Assembly: GCA_037501455.1 (NCBI GenBank)
Contig: CM074855.1
Location: 37,357,001-37,421,000, forward strand
DNA length: 64,000 nucleotides
Origin: Lantana camara
Lineage: Eukaryota > Streptophyta > Magnoliopsida > Lamiales > Verbenaceae
Direction of reading: 5' to 3'
The first letter of the stretch is position 1; the number at the start of each line of letters is the position of its first letter. The translations under genes and the position numbers were made by a program. Shown here in pieces: positions 1 through 11,200 of the stretch. A model generated the notes under the pieces. The model had not been told where the DNA came from. It worked only from the letters and a program-made list of their open reading frames with translations, and ran no database searches.

Positions 1-840
1 TTTTTGTAAATATCTGAAGGAATTTTTTAGAGTTATGAGATTTGTGAATATATTTTTGTAGATTTGGAATTTCTATATATATATTTAAAAGATGTTTGTG
101 TGTTATGAGATTTGAGAATTTATATTTTGAGATTTCACCAAGTATTTTTACAAATATCTAAAGAGATTTTTGAAAGCTAGTTGTATGATTGAGATCTCTT
201 ATGTATATGTCTCAGTATGCTACTAAATTTATGATTTTTTTTAACCACACACATCCGAAGTAGTTAAGAGGATTTGAATGCCATTTGTATCAACCCCTAT
301 TGGTTGCTAAATTTAAGATTTCTTCTTATATTTGCGGATGAAGATATTTCACTCATTTTATTTCGTTCTATTAATGTTGGTCAGAATTGAGAATTTGCAA
401 ATGTTTTAGGTTAGGTAATCTCATGTTGAATATAAAGTTATTAGTTATTTTGAGTGTTTTAGTTGATTTCTTGAATTAGTCCTAGCGTTTTCTTAATGAA
501 ATTATTTTTCTATCAGAAAAATGAACGATCATTCTATCCATATTAATTAGTGAGGCACTAAAGAGGATGACCAAAATTTTTTCTCAAATTGCAAGTTCTC
601 AATGGAGACCAAAAAGAAGATGACCATATTAGTTATAGAACTAAATCTACAGTTGGTTCAGTAATACAAGTGCAATATCGAACTAATTATATGATCTATC
701 CAGTATGAAATTCAAAATGGGAAAGGATCAATGTAGAACTAAGAGTACAGTTAATAGAGTGATATAGTTGCAATGTGGGACTTCTCTGTCTAGCTAGTAT
801 GAAATTCAAAACAGGAAGGATCAATGTAGAACTAAAAGTT
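1..840. other. AT-rich sequence, no gene recognised
   Basis: No convincing open reading frame or RNA gene is visible. The first 170 bases carry loosely repeated phrases around TTATGAGATTTG. It lies where the polymerase-encoding remainder of element A should continue, but no polymerase motif is visible, so A is either deleted here or its sequence is beyond recognition. Confidence 0.5.
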
Positions 841-842
841 GC
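702..842. repeat. Diverged direct repeat, period about 94 bp
   Basis: A phrase of about 48 bases beginning AGTATGAAATTCAAAA occurs at 702 and again at 796, with a few substitutions and one or two small gaps. Both copies continue into GGATCAATGTAGAACTAA. It is a small local duplication of unknown origin just left of the recognisable part of element A. Confidence 0.6.
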
Positions 843-1206
843 GTCTTCAACTCCTTTAACTCAGCAGGAACAATCCTATAGGGAGTCTTTGAATACGACT
901 AGCCTCCGGGATAAAGATCATTAACAAACTCGATGTCCCTATATATCAGGAGGTAAGGATCTCAAATTCTCAGGGAAGACATCGGGAAAGTCCTGGATGA
1001 TCTCTGTCTCCTCAAGCTTGGCTTGATCACTTGGATTATTTAAAATATAAGTCACATAGTCTATCGCTCCATCTTGGACCATATAAATGCACTAGCCTTC
1101 AATCTTTAGCCCAAGAATATTGTTAAACCCAAAAGAACCTTTTTCAAACGGTAATCCATCACTGCTCGATGTCGAGTAATGACCAATCCTTGCCCAAGAT
1201 AGCTCC
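841..1206 (-). pseudogene. Element A: linker before reverse transcriptase, fragment
   Basis: The minus strand still reads DFPDVFPENLRSLPPD, the well-known Ty3 segment between protease and reverse transcriptase (compare DFLDVFPESLGSLPPDRD in element B at about 16940-16980). Upstream in the same reading is the end of the protease-to-RT linker. Stops interrupt the frame, for example just after LPPD. The fragment is cut off from the protease part by the CACTA insertion that starts at 1207. It is inactive. Confidence 0.75.
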
Positions 1207-2623
1207 CACTACAAAAAATATCTCGAAAACCGACTTAAAAAACCGATGAAATTTTCAAAAATTTCGTTTGTTTTCCATTGGAAAATAAATTTTCGATAGA
1301 AAACCAACGGGATGGTGTCCGTTGGATAAACACTCGTTGGAATTGGGTACCGATGGGTCTGTTCCGTTGGAATTCCAATGAAAAACTATTTTTCCAACAA
1401 AATATTTTTTCCCAATGGGGAACGAGCCACACCCACCCGTCGGACGAGCCAGCACCCAACCCATAGAGCCAAAGTCGAGACAACGCAAGAATTAATTCTT
1501 TCCGTTAATTGCGCTAGCGGAGAATCGAACCCGGGTCCCAAAGAAAGAATAATGACTCCCTAACCAACTTGGACAAGTTCTTTCTTATTAATATTATGTC
1601 TTTTAATATATTTAATAAAATGGGATATATTCATACACTAATTTCAATTAATCATTTAAATACGTTTGTGTTATTAGTTTAAAATATAACATTTTAAATA
1701 TATGATTATTTGAATTGAATATAATCATATTTATGGAGATATTGTATTAAAATTGTTAGCTTATATACTTTTGTGTTTTAATTAATAATGTATATACTTA
1801 AATTTATATAAAATATCGTATTGATAATTTATAATGTATATATTATATAATTTTTAAATATATAATTATTTGTATTAACTATAATCATATATTTCTAATT
1901 AAATTTGATTGAAAAATTCCGACTGAAAACCGACGGAGACCCAATGGAAAAAATTCGGACGGAAAATCGATGGAGAACTAACGGAATATTTGTTTCATTG
2001 AAAATTCAAACAGAAAATCAACGAAAAAATTATATTGGTTTTTCTAATGAAGAATAAAAAAATCAGATAGGATTTTCCGTCGGTTTTCCGTTGGAACTTT
2101 TGTTTCATTGAAAATTCCAACCAAAAACCAACGAAAAAATTCTATTGGTTTTTTTAATAAAGAATTAAAATAAACCGACAAGATTTTCCGTCGGTTTGCC
2201 GTTGGAATTTTTATTTTGAAAATTCCAACCGAAAAGTTCCATTGGTTTTTTTTAATGAAGAATTAAAATAAATCGATGGTATTTTCTGTTGGGTTCCCGT
2301 TAAAATTTTTATTTCATTGGAAATTCCAAAGGAAAACCAATGTAAAAATTCCATTGGTTTTTTTAATGAAGAACATCGTCGGTTTCTATTGGAATTTTTG
2401 TTTCATTGAAAATTCTAACAAAAAATTCTGTTGGTTTTTTTGGCGCAAATTTTTTTTTTGAATTGCGCCAAAATTTTCGATGGAAATCCGATGAATTTTC
2501 TATTACAATGCAATTTTTCTTAGCTGTAGGAATTCCGTTGGAATTCCGCCGGTTTTCCTTTGGAATTCGACGGAATTTTTCGTCGATTTTTCCCCGTCAG
2601 TTTTTGGTTGTTTTCTTGTAGAG
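1207..2623. mobile_element. Non-autonomous CACTA (En/Spm-type) DNA transposon
   Basis: The left end reads CACTACAAAAAAT and the right end is GTTTTCTTGTAGAG, whose reverse complement starts CTCTACAAGAAAAC. These are CACTA-type termini with one changed base. The interior carries many subterminal repeats in both orientations, built from ATTCCAACCGAAAA and TTCCATTGGTTTTTTT-like units, as is usual for this superfamily. No transposase is present. Flanks are TCC and TAC, a 3-bp target duplication with one mismatch. Removing the element and one 3-mer restores a continuous element A sequence of the same length as in element B at about 17190-17210, which is independent proof of the boundaries. Confidence 0.85.
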
Positions 2624-3331
2624 TACGTACCTCTACATAGGCATCTCGATCAAATCCTTCTGATACTCTTGACCCTCAATACTCACCGGGCACTCCCAAA
2701 ACACTCAGTCCATCACCAAACTTCCTCCCAAAGGAGAGCTTATCACATAAGAGTTATCAACACGAACAGTGGGAAAGCACAAAGTAGTAGCAAGGTGACT
2801 AGGAATAAAAGAGTGGGTTGCTCCGAGATCAAATAATGCATGATATGATGCGACATAAATGCATATAGTACCTTCCACCACGGTGGTAGGATCAACCTCA
2901 ATATTTTCTTCCTCATCCTCCAAAGTATATGCTCGAGCTTGAATAGCTTGTCTCAGGCCTCCAACTTCCCTTGACCTTGGCTTCCCGTTTGAGCAAGTCC
3001 CCAACATGTGATCAGTAGCACCACAATCATAACACCGTCCCATCTTCTTTATATAATTCTCCTCGGTATGATTGGGACCGTTGCTATAAATGCACTTGAT
3101 CGGCGCGAGTAAAGTCAGTATAGGAGTAGGCCCGGTGGGTCAAGGTTTCTTGTTGTTGTTGCTTTGAGGTTTGAATGGAGGAACATTTTGATATACGGCC
3201 TTTTGCCCAAATTCAAACTCGAACCGGATCTATGCCCCAAAAAGGAAGTTTTCGGCTTCAACCTCAACCTTTGAGTTTCCACTTGGATTGCCTTTGTCGT
3301 CGCCTTCACCCACGTACTCACATTAGAGGGT
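2624..3331 (-). pseudogene. Element A: gag zinc knuckle and aspartic protease fragment
   Basis: On the minus strand, an open stretch of 112 residues (2705-3043) starts with a CCHC knuckle, CYDCGATDHMLGTC (C-x2-C-x4-H-x4-C). It is followed by the retropepsin segment HALFDLGATHSFI, where D-x-G-A holds the catalytic aspartate. This is the usual gag-protease junction of Ty3 elements. Sequence continues right (3115-3331) as degraded gag linker until the solo LTR, and left it is cut by the CACTA element. Related to 17054-17701 in element B. Confidence 0.8.
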
Positions 3332-3336
3332 TGAAA

Positions 3337-4005
3337 TGTAACTCCCCGATTTTCATCAATCAATTTCTTACGTTTCATTATAACCTTATAAATTAAAATT
3401 TTAGCACACTTTCATGAAAATATATAGAATCATATCTTTGGAAAATTATTTCAAGTCATGGAAAAATATTTATTACGAAAAACAATTACCGAGAGTGTTC
3501 AAATTGCGAAATTGTCCCTACTTGATTTTCTTCCTAACCTTTAGGGACTTAATTGCATGATCTTTCAAGGGCCTAATTGAATACATTTCAAAACCTTATA
3601 TCCTCAAGTGCATGACTTAAATAATTAAGGGATCAAGTGGTAAATATAGTCATTTCACAAGTTTCAAAATTAGATGGATCGACATATTTCTTCCATGTTC
3701 GTCCTTGATCAATTATCATCAAAATCTCCCAACATATTTTGCTCCCTTACTCTGGGTTTCAAGAAGGAAAAGGAAGAAGTGAATTTTCATCATATTCATC
3801 CAAGATTTCAAGAAATATTGCAAGAATTGGAGCTTAGACATCTTCATCGTCTTTCTTCTTCATTTCTTTATCTTTAAGATCAGCTTCTTGTGGCGTGGAG
3901 CAGAGACCGTAGATCGTGTCTCGACTTGCGTTTTGTCGGTAAAGGTGAGGTTTAGTTATTAATTATCCAGAACCATATAACCTTTACGTGGATTTCGGCC
4001 CAAAT

Positions 4006-4052
<47 letters not shown>

Positions 4053-5119
4053 TTATAATCGTTTTCCAAGAACAAAGGATTTAACAACTACCCGTGTATC
4101 GCGTTACCAGTCGTGTTTCTTGAAAACTAATCGTGTTCATGACAAGCAAGCCGTGTATCGTGTTATCGTGATTGAACCGTGATCATGTTTGGCGAATTAT
4201 CATGTATCGTGCATTGTGGGCTCGAGAGTGAGTGTTTGAGCCAACCGGAAAAGCATACGGCTGACGGGTAACTCACAAACCTCTCTCACACCGTGGGGAT
4301 ACCCCCTGAATCCACTAGGAGGTTTGGTGGAGGAAGGAGTCCCGTACGTGGGAGTCATGCCCCCGACGTATATCGTGTTATCATGGGTGGTTCGGGCCTT
4401 GCAAACCCACCACCAATGGTGAAGGATGGATTTCGTATTATTGATTGTGTTCACTATAATGACTTGTATGACAACTTAATTAAATGAAAGGGTAATCCTT
4501 GTTCACTGTCGAGGTTCGGTTGGAGATCGTGCACGCCCCTCGCCAAGGCCATTGATGATTATAACAAACATGATTATCGTGTTAAACTTGATAGTTGTAA
4601 TCTCGGGCGAGTTCTATGTTATTCTTGCACCTATATTATTTTAGTTACAAAATCTTACCCGAGGTTATAACTTGCATGCTACTTGTGTTTATATATATTT
4701 ATGCCCCTCACTCGGTCTTCACAGACTGACGCCTCCACCTTTCAGGTTTTGTTCGTGGCGTGCTAGGCGGGAGTCGTGTCGTGTCATTCATCCAGCTGAG
4801 TCTAGCATAGCATTACCTCTTATGTATTAGCGTATTGGAGTATCATGTTAGCAGTTTTGAGCACTTATATATGTGAATGCTATTTAGAATATGATAATGT
4901 ATTGATATGATGAAACGATATTATTATGCTTCCGCTTTTGAGTTTCATGTATTGGATTTATTTTGCATTTGAGGGTCTAGTCCCGCCTAGCTAGCGTGTT
5001 CTTTTATTTGTATTGTCACCTTTTCGCTATAGGTTAATTTATGTACGGATTACCCCGTTTCGTATATGGATTGACCTATAGTGCGGGGGTGTGGCATCTC
5101 CACGTGTAGGGGTGCTACA
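3337..5119 (+). mobile_element. Solo LTR, family related to D, TSD TGAAA
   Basis: It begins TGTAACTCCCCGATTTTC and ends GGGGTGCTACA, the same terminal phrases as the D-family LTR. The five bases TGAAA stand on both sides (3332-3336 and 5120-5124). There is no internal region, so it is a solo LTR left by LTR-LTR recombination after insertion into element A gag. The last third carries the shared LTR module: GCTAGGCGGGA at 4762-4772, TATGCTTCCGCTTTT near 4926, and TCCCGCCTAGC at 4981-4991. At 1,783 bp it is shorter than the 2,607-bp D LTR. Confidence 0.92.
4009..4050. repeat. (AT)n microsatellite
   Basis: Twenty-one uninterrupted AT units inside the solo LTR. Confidence 0.95.
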
Positions 5120-5124
5120 TGAAA

Positions 5125-5730
5125 AGTCTCTTGAATCTCAACTCTAAAACCTTGCACAAAGTTACGGGCCTTCAACTGATCATCATTGGTGATATGTGTA
5201 GCATAACGAGCAAGTCTCTCGAACTCTATATTATAGTCATTCACGAGCCTCCCACCTTTTTTTAGGTCTAAAAACTCTTTCAGCGGGTGATCTCTTGCAC
5301 TTTAAGGAAAATACTTTTCTTGGAACTTCAAAGCGAAGGTCTCCCAATCTAACTCCTCACATGCAGACTTAAGTCTCGCTCTCACACCCTTCAACCAATT
5401 GACAACTTGACCCTGAATAACTCGAGCGGTGCAAAGGGCCTTGACAACTACATGAGAAAATCTCCCAAATTCTAGTAATCTCTATAAGCCACCCTTCGAC
5501 CTTGATATCATCCCCACATACCCACCTCAGGGGATTATTGGTTTCAAACTCTCTGTAATAGCCGGAGATGAAAGCACCCTCTTGTCCTCCTACCGGTGGT
5601 GTTGCTTTCTTTTAATTTTGTTGCAAATGATTGAGCAAGCTTGTACGTTGTTTTCTGCATTTAATGGTGGAGAAGGAGGTGGATTTCCAAGTGGCGAAAA
5701 AGGCTCATGATCTTGGCGATGGGGTGGCAT
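5125..5730 (-). pseudogene. Element A: gag capsid fragment
   Basis: A start codon at 5728-5730 (minus strand) opens a proline-rich N-terminus, MPPHRQDHEPFSPLGNPPPS, comparable with the gag start of element B at 18530. Further on the capsid (Retrotrans_gag) segment FERLARYATHITNDDQLKAR is legible at about 5150-5225, matching FERLAPYATHITDVDSLKAQ in B. Frameshifts and stops lie between these blocks. The left end is the TSD of the solo LTR. It is inactive. Confidence 0.75.
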
Positions 5731-5918
5731 CTTGAAATCCATAATTTGAGCAAATAACAATGCATGTGGATTAGTACATGTTCATATGTACAATTACAAC
5801 AAATAAGAAGCAAATAAGTCATACAATGCATAAACATGTCCAAACAAACACATAGTCCTATGTTGTACGACCTAGACAGGCTCGACACGACACTGGAGCT
5901 CCAATTTTGCAACCAAGA

Positions 5919-5930
5919 GCTCTGATACCA
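5919..5930 (-). other. Element A primer-binding site (tRNA-iMet)
   Basis: On the minus strand it reads TGGTATCAGAGC, complementary to the 3' end of plant initiator-Met tRNA and placed 8 nt inside the LTR edge. This spacing is the same in B, while C has TCCTTATG between LTR and site. Confidence 0.85.
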
Positions 5931-5938
5931 CTGAAGGA

Positions 5939-6902
5939 TATAGCACCCGAAAAAGTGGGCCACCACATCCCCGCACTAGGACTAGACACGCATACGAAAT
6001 GGAAAGTCTGTATACACACACTAGTCATAGCTAACTGGAGATTGACAAACACACACCTAAGCGAAGTGGAACTTAGACCCTTACATCAAAGTGAGCAAAA
6101 TAAAACAAAGTGCGAAAATGATAAATTAAAAACATTCAACATGCAAACTGCAAATAATATAAACAAATTCCCTAACATGGACCAAAACATAAGTACATAT
6201 ATCCTTAGACCGGCAAGGCCATCTACAAAACAAAAGTACAAGTATCCAACGTTCGACATGGGCACCAACAATATTATTCATAAATACATAACATAACAAA
6301 GTATGCGGAAGAGTATGCATAAATAAAAGAACTTGAGTTAAGACACAAGTAAGACTCAAAACTTGACCCACTTGCCATTTAACTCGACCAGAACCAGTAC
6401 CTACAACTAAAAGAAAGGGGGGAAAAAGAAATAACGAGGAGGGGTCAGCCTTAATGGCTGGTGAGGGGACTAAAACACGCACCCAATACATATATAAGGA
6501 GCAAAACACTTACGAAATAAGAAGTTCATGAATTAGGAATGTTTTTTACACACTAAAGTTTTTTATGTGATAATACATATATACTTAGTTTCCAAAACTT
6601 AAAGAACAAAACTAAACATATTATACTTAGAGAATCCATTCCTATTTCACGAACCATAACAAGGAAAAATGTAAAGCTCGGTGAGTACGAGCATCTCCAA
6701 CCTTACTCCATAAATTTAACAAAACATATATCATAAACTTATGCATCCGTAAACACCGGTGATGGATAAGGGAAGCATTCCCTAAAACATCGTTTATTAA
6801 GTTCTTATCGAGACAGGGGTTCATTACTCCTACTGCTCCTTCAATGGGGTTACCGCCGGCTCAAGAAAACCTCATCTTCCCCTCGACCTCCCAAGGTAAG
6901 GA
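5939..6902 (-). mobile_element. Element A 5' LTR, inner part
   Basis: It starts at the TATAGCACCC edge (ancestrally TGTAGCACCC) next to the primer site and runs to the point where element B is inserted. The remaining part of this LTR is at 21997-24431. Joined, the phrases on each side of the break (CCTCGACCTCCCAAGG and TGAGGCATCTCTCAAATGG) follow the continuous order seen in element B's LTR at about 11415-11455. Predicted open frames here (for example 129 residues at 5907-6296) have no recognisable domain and run across the LTR edge. Confidence 0.8.
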
Positions 6903-7597
6903 TGTAAGACACCCAACGATGGGTACCACATCCCCTGCACTAGAGTCCGACATGCATAATGAAATGAAAAGTCCGCACACGAGCCAAACAATAGCGAACG
7001 GGAGATAAATAAAACTCACTCCTAAGCTAGGCGGTTTAGACCCTTAATCAAAGTGCGCCACAATTCAAATAATAGTGGAACCGATAAAATTTAAACCATA
7101 GCATGCTATCAAAGTCATATCATATCATCATACACGATCAATAACGAGCATATACCAGTTTATATACATATTCATGCCCATCTCGGGCCAAAATAATCAA
7201 AGCATCAAAGTCTAACATGAGTATCATAATACATATCCCAAAAATATCGAAGTACATAAGTAAATAACCACTACGATGCAAATGAGACTCGAGCTAAACC
7301 ACAAGTATGACACTAAGACCACTTGCCGCCCAGCTCGACCTCTAACTGTACCTGCAACTCGAACGAAAGGGAAAAAAGAGAAACAACGAGGGTTAGTCCT
7401 AATGACTAGTGAGGGGGCTAACACAAGCACCCGTACAGACGTATAGAGCAAAGCGCTTATCAAATTCAAAAAGATCCATGAACCGGGGATTTTTTTTTTC
7501 AAGCTAAAACGTTTCTCGTGATAATAGATATATATACTTTAAAGAAGTTAAGGGCCGAAGGCCAAAACAACCAATTTTAAGTAATTAAGTCCATCCC
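6903..7597 (-). mobile_element. Element B 3' LTR, outer part
   Basis: It begins TGTAAGACACCCAACGATGGG and continues until the ATCCC target duplication of the solo LTR. The same sequence with moderate divergence is present in the 5' LTR at 18716-19420, including the GGGCCGAA(G/T)GCCAAAACAACCAATTTTAAG phrase. The degraded GCTAGGCGG block of the shared LTR module is at about 7035. Confidence 0.85.
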
Positions 7598-10500
7598 TGT
7601 AACGCCCCGATTTTTCATTTGTACTAATATGTCGTATGTGTTTATAAATTGTGCAATTAAAATATTTAATTATGTGATTAATTGTTTATAAGTGTTTTAA
7701 ATATTTAATTTTAATATAAATTGTTATGAGTTTATTTTATTTTATTTCATTTTATTATTTTATTTTATTTTATTACGTTAATTAATATATTGAATTTGAT
7801 AATTAAGTGTTAATGATAATTAACTATATCTTTAGTTATACTAATTAATTACAATATTAATCGTTGACCTTGTTTTTAATTTAAAAATCGAATTTAAAAT
7901 TCTTTATTTAATTTGAAATGTTATGAATTGTTAATGTATTGGTCTTGCATGATTTAAACGCGCTTCGTTCTTATATGATTTGATATCGAAAATTCATGAA
8001 AATTTAGTACGTTGTAGATTTATGTGTTATGAACATGTTTATATGCTCGTTTTATGTTTTCGATTTCGTTTGACGTGGTAACGAATTTATTTTGAATTGT
8101 GGAACCAAATCAGGGGCTAATGGGCAATTAGCGCACCCTTGGTTCCGTATGTGATATTTTCAGCTAGGAAACTCGGATTCGAGTTTCGTCAACTTCGCTG
8201 AACTCGTAACGAAAATTTGAGTTTAATAAACTTAGCCTTACATTTTTCTAAGACCATTTGAACCTCCGAAATTCAACCGAAAAGTGTTACGTTCGTCAAA
8301 ACTGCCACAGCTCAATAAAATGGCCATAACTTTCTCAAACCTTGACCAAATTAACCATGGTTTGATTCTTTGGAACCCTAACTCAACCCTTTAACAGACT
8401 TTAACTATCCTAAACCGAATAAACCCTCACACTTAGAGAAAATCAGCCAAAAGCCCTCTGCTCTCCAGTTTTCCCGTAACCCTTGCCAAACCTTGGAGAT
8501 TCAAGCTCAAATCTCTTCCAAACTTCATCCAATCCACAAGGTAAGCTTAGGGTTGTATTATACATTCAATATGTGTCATTTTAAGCTATGCATCCCTAAT
8601 TTTGAGCATGAATCCATGGAGATTTGAAGGCATGAGTGAATAGTTAGGCTTTAATATAAATTCTTGATCTCATGCATCCCTTGATGATTTTAATTGTTTT
8701 AAAGCATGAGAATGTTCACTTTAACTAGTTTATATTAGGTATGAACATGTATTAGATGGTAGTTGGGAATTCTTTGAGAATCCATTAATGAACTTTGGAG
8801 AAATTGGATGAAACTTGAAGTCATTTGCCTTCTTCACGGACTGAACTGCTGCTGCTATGTTTTGAGACTGAAATTGCTGTCATTTGCTGCTCCTCTTTGC
8901 CTTATTCGTTGCTTGTTTGATGGTGGAAGTGTGCGTGAGGTTGCTGCTCTGTTTTATGACGTTCTGCCCCTGTTTTGGGCTTGAATTGTTGCGGTCAACT
9001 GCTGCTAATTCCTTGCTTAGTTGCTGTTAGTTTTTAGTCAGTTTTGGGAGTTTTGTTAGCCTGTTTTGATACGGATTTCTTGCCTTCATTGCTGCTACTT
9101 GTTGCGGCGTATATATGTAATGAAAACAGGGGAATAAGCTTGGTATTGAGTTGCTGCTGCGTCTGTATTACCTCTCCCCGGTTGGGGAGATTTTTGGGAA
9201 TAAAAGGCCCGACTAGGTAGCCTTATGCAGAAGCTGCTGTGTGTTACTGCATTATTTGTGCTGAATTGTGTGTATACGTGTGTGTAATATGTTTGGATGT
9301 GTGGTTGTGTTTGCATGCATGGTTTTATAAAATGAAATTGTGCATGGATTTTGACTGTAAGTGCATGCATGTGTGTTACGTACATGTGTATAAATATATA
9401 TATGTGATATAATTGTGCATGAAATGTAATGACTACGTGTATATATATATATCCATTTTACATATATATGTATATATATTTTGTATTTAATTGAATGCAT
9501 GCATGCATGCATTATGTAGAAATATATATGTATATTTAGATATATTGGTATATTATGTGAATGCATGATTAAGTATATATGTTTATTATATATTAAGTAT
9601 TGTTTAATTTAATTGAATTATGGAAATTAAATTGTTGCCTAGTTCATATTCCTTTCTAATTTCTAATCTTGAATTGAATGTAATTATTTGTCTATTCTAT
9701 AATTGTAAACGTGTTATAGTATATGTATGATCGTTATTTGAATTCTTTAATTGAATTGCTATAAAATGTGAAATTCATGACTTAATGAATATGAACACTT
9801 CCTTGAACGAATGAATGGCTCGTTTATATGATTTAAATACGTTAATCGTGCACATGAACATGTTCATTACATAACATCATCTCTTAAGCATTCATATCAT
9901 GTTCAATGCATTGTCGTGCGTCATATATGGTTCATTTGGAGTCTTGAGTCTCACGAACACGTTACGTTGTCCCTTATACAGTTTTCTCCAAGGTGGAGAT
10001 GCCGGGTTCATAAGACACTTTCGAGTCTTCCTTTCTTCTTGGTATTGTTCGGTAAGAGGCGTACAGGTGGGTTTCTCTTCTAATAGCTAAAACAACCCGA
10101 TATATCCCTTACTTGAAATGTTTTAAGCCAAAATAATATATTTATATATCGAGTCATTTTGGGTAAATGATTTCAAACGTATGACCCCTTTTATTTATGA
10201 ACCCTTACCCAATGTTTTGGCGAGATCAGTGAACACAATGATTATGGGGGCCCGGGACTATGTGTATGTGGCTATCCGGGGAAGCTCGGGCTGACGGTGA
10301 TCCGCGTGCACTAGTCCCAACAAACAATGACGACGCAACCGACCTCGTTAGAAGTTTTAGCGAGGAAGGGGAATCGGTCTTGCTAATCCGTCCACCACCC
10401 GGAGGAAGAAGGTGTAAGTGTTTATGATTATGAATGAGTGATTATGATTATGATTATGAAAGATTATGAATGAATGAATGAATGTTGCATGATTGGTAAT

Positions 10501-11195
10501 GAATGAACAAATGGACTATGCACACACGAGGAGAAGGTTGGAGATTATGCACGCCCACTCGCCGGGCCATGAAACCTTTTGAATGAAATGTATGAATTTG
10601 GTAATTGTAATCCCGAGGGTTGTTTTCCTTTGTTTTGCCCACTTGGGAAATATCTTAAAAACCTCACACGGGATTATAGCATGCATGTGTGGGTGTTTAA
10701 ATTCAGTGATATTATATATGTTATGCCCTGTTTTATACCCACCAGTCTCTTAAAGATTGAACCCGGTTTGTTTTCAGTTTCTTTGCAGGTTTGGAGTGCT
10801 AGGCGGGAAGTCGAGTCTGTCAAGTCTATAGGTTAAGTTTGGGTCACATCATATGCATTTTGTAATTTGATTGAATTTTCAAGATTGGATAAATGTTATG
10901 ACTATGATTATGATCATGCCATTATGTTTATGTATGAATTTTCGGGAATAGGTATCTATGCTAGTTGAACCCGTTATTTTGCTTGAATTGTACTAGATTG
11001 TATGCTATGCTTCCGCCTTTGATATGTATCTTTGTTCTTTATAATTTGGTTGCATAGGTATAGTTCCCGCCTAGCCTTTTGAGTGAGTGAGTCCCCGTTC
11101 GCTGTAAGCTGGGTTCATGCATGAACTTTCCATTTCATGTGTGGATCAGGCTCATAGTGCGGGGGATGTGGCGCCTTTCCGGTTGGGTTGCTATA
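7598..11195 (+). mobile_element. Solo LTR, family related to C, TSD ATCCC
   Basis: It begins TGTAACGCCCCGATTTTTC and ends TTGGGTTGCTATA (ancestrally TACA). ATCCC flanks it at 7593-7597 and 11196-11200. The uninterrupted homologous target is visible in the 5' LTR of element B near 19410-19430. Length is 3,598 bp with no internal coding region, hence a solo LTR. It shows a splice-donor-like AAGGTAAG with GT at 8541, one GC-rich palindrome (9172-9190), GCTAGGCGGGA at 10798-10808, TATGCTTCCGCCTTT at about 11005 and TCCCGCCTAGC at 11065-11075. It is closest to the LTRs of element C. Confidence 0.93.
9172..9190. repeat. GC-rich palindrome in solo LTR
   Basis: CTCTCCCCGGTTGGGGAGA is a near-perfect palindrome in otherwise AT-rich sequence. 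It is followed by AAAAGGCCCGACTAGGTAGCC, the counterpart of the phrase next to the palindromes in element C (34087-34215). It sits about 1.57 kb from the LTR start, the same position as in C. Confidence 0.8.
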
Positions 11196-11200
11196 ATCCC

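Noticed and set aside
5907..6296. 129-codon plus-strand frame
   Set aside because: It spans the primer site and the LTR edge of element A and shows no recognisable domain.
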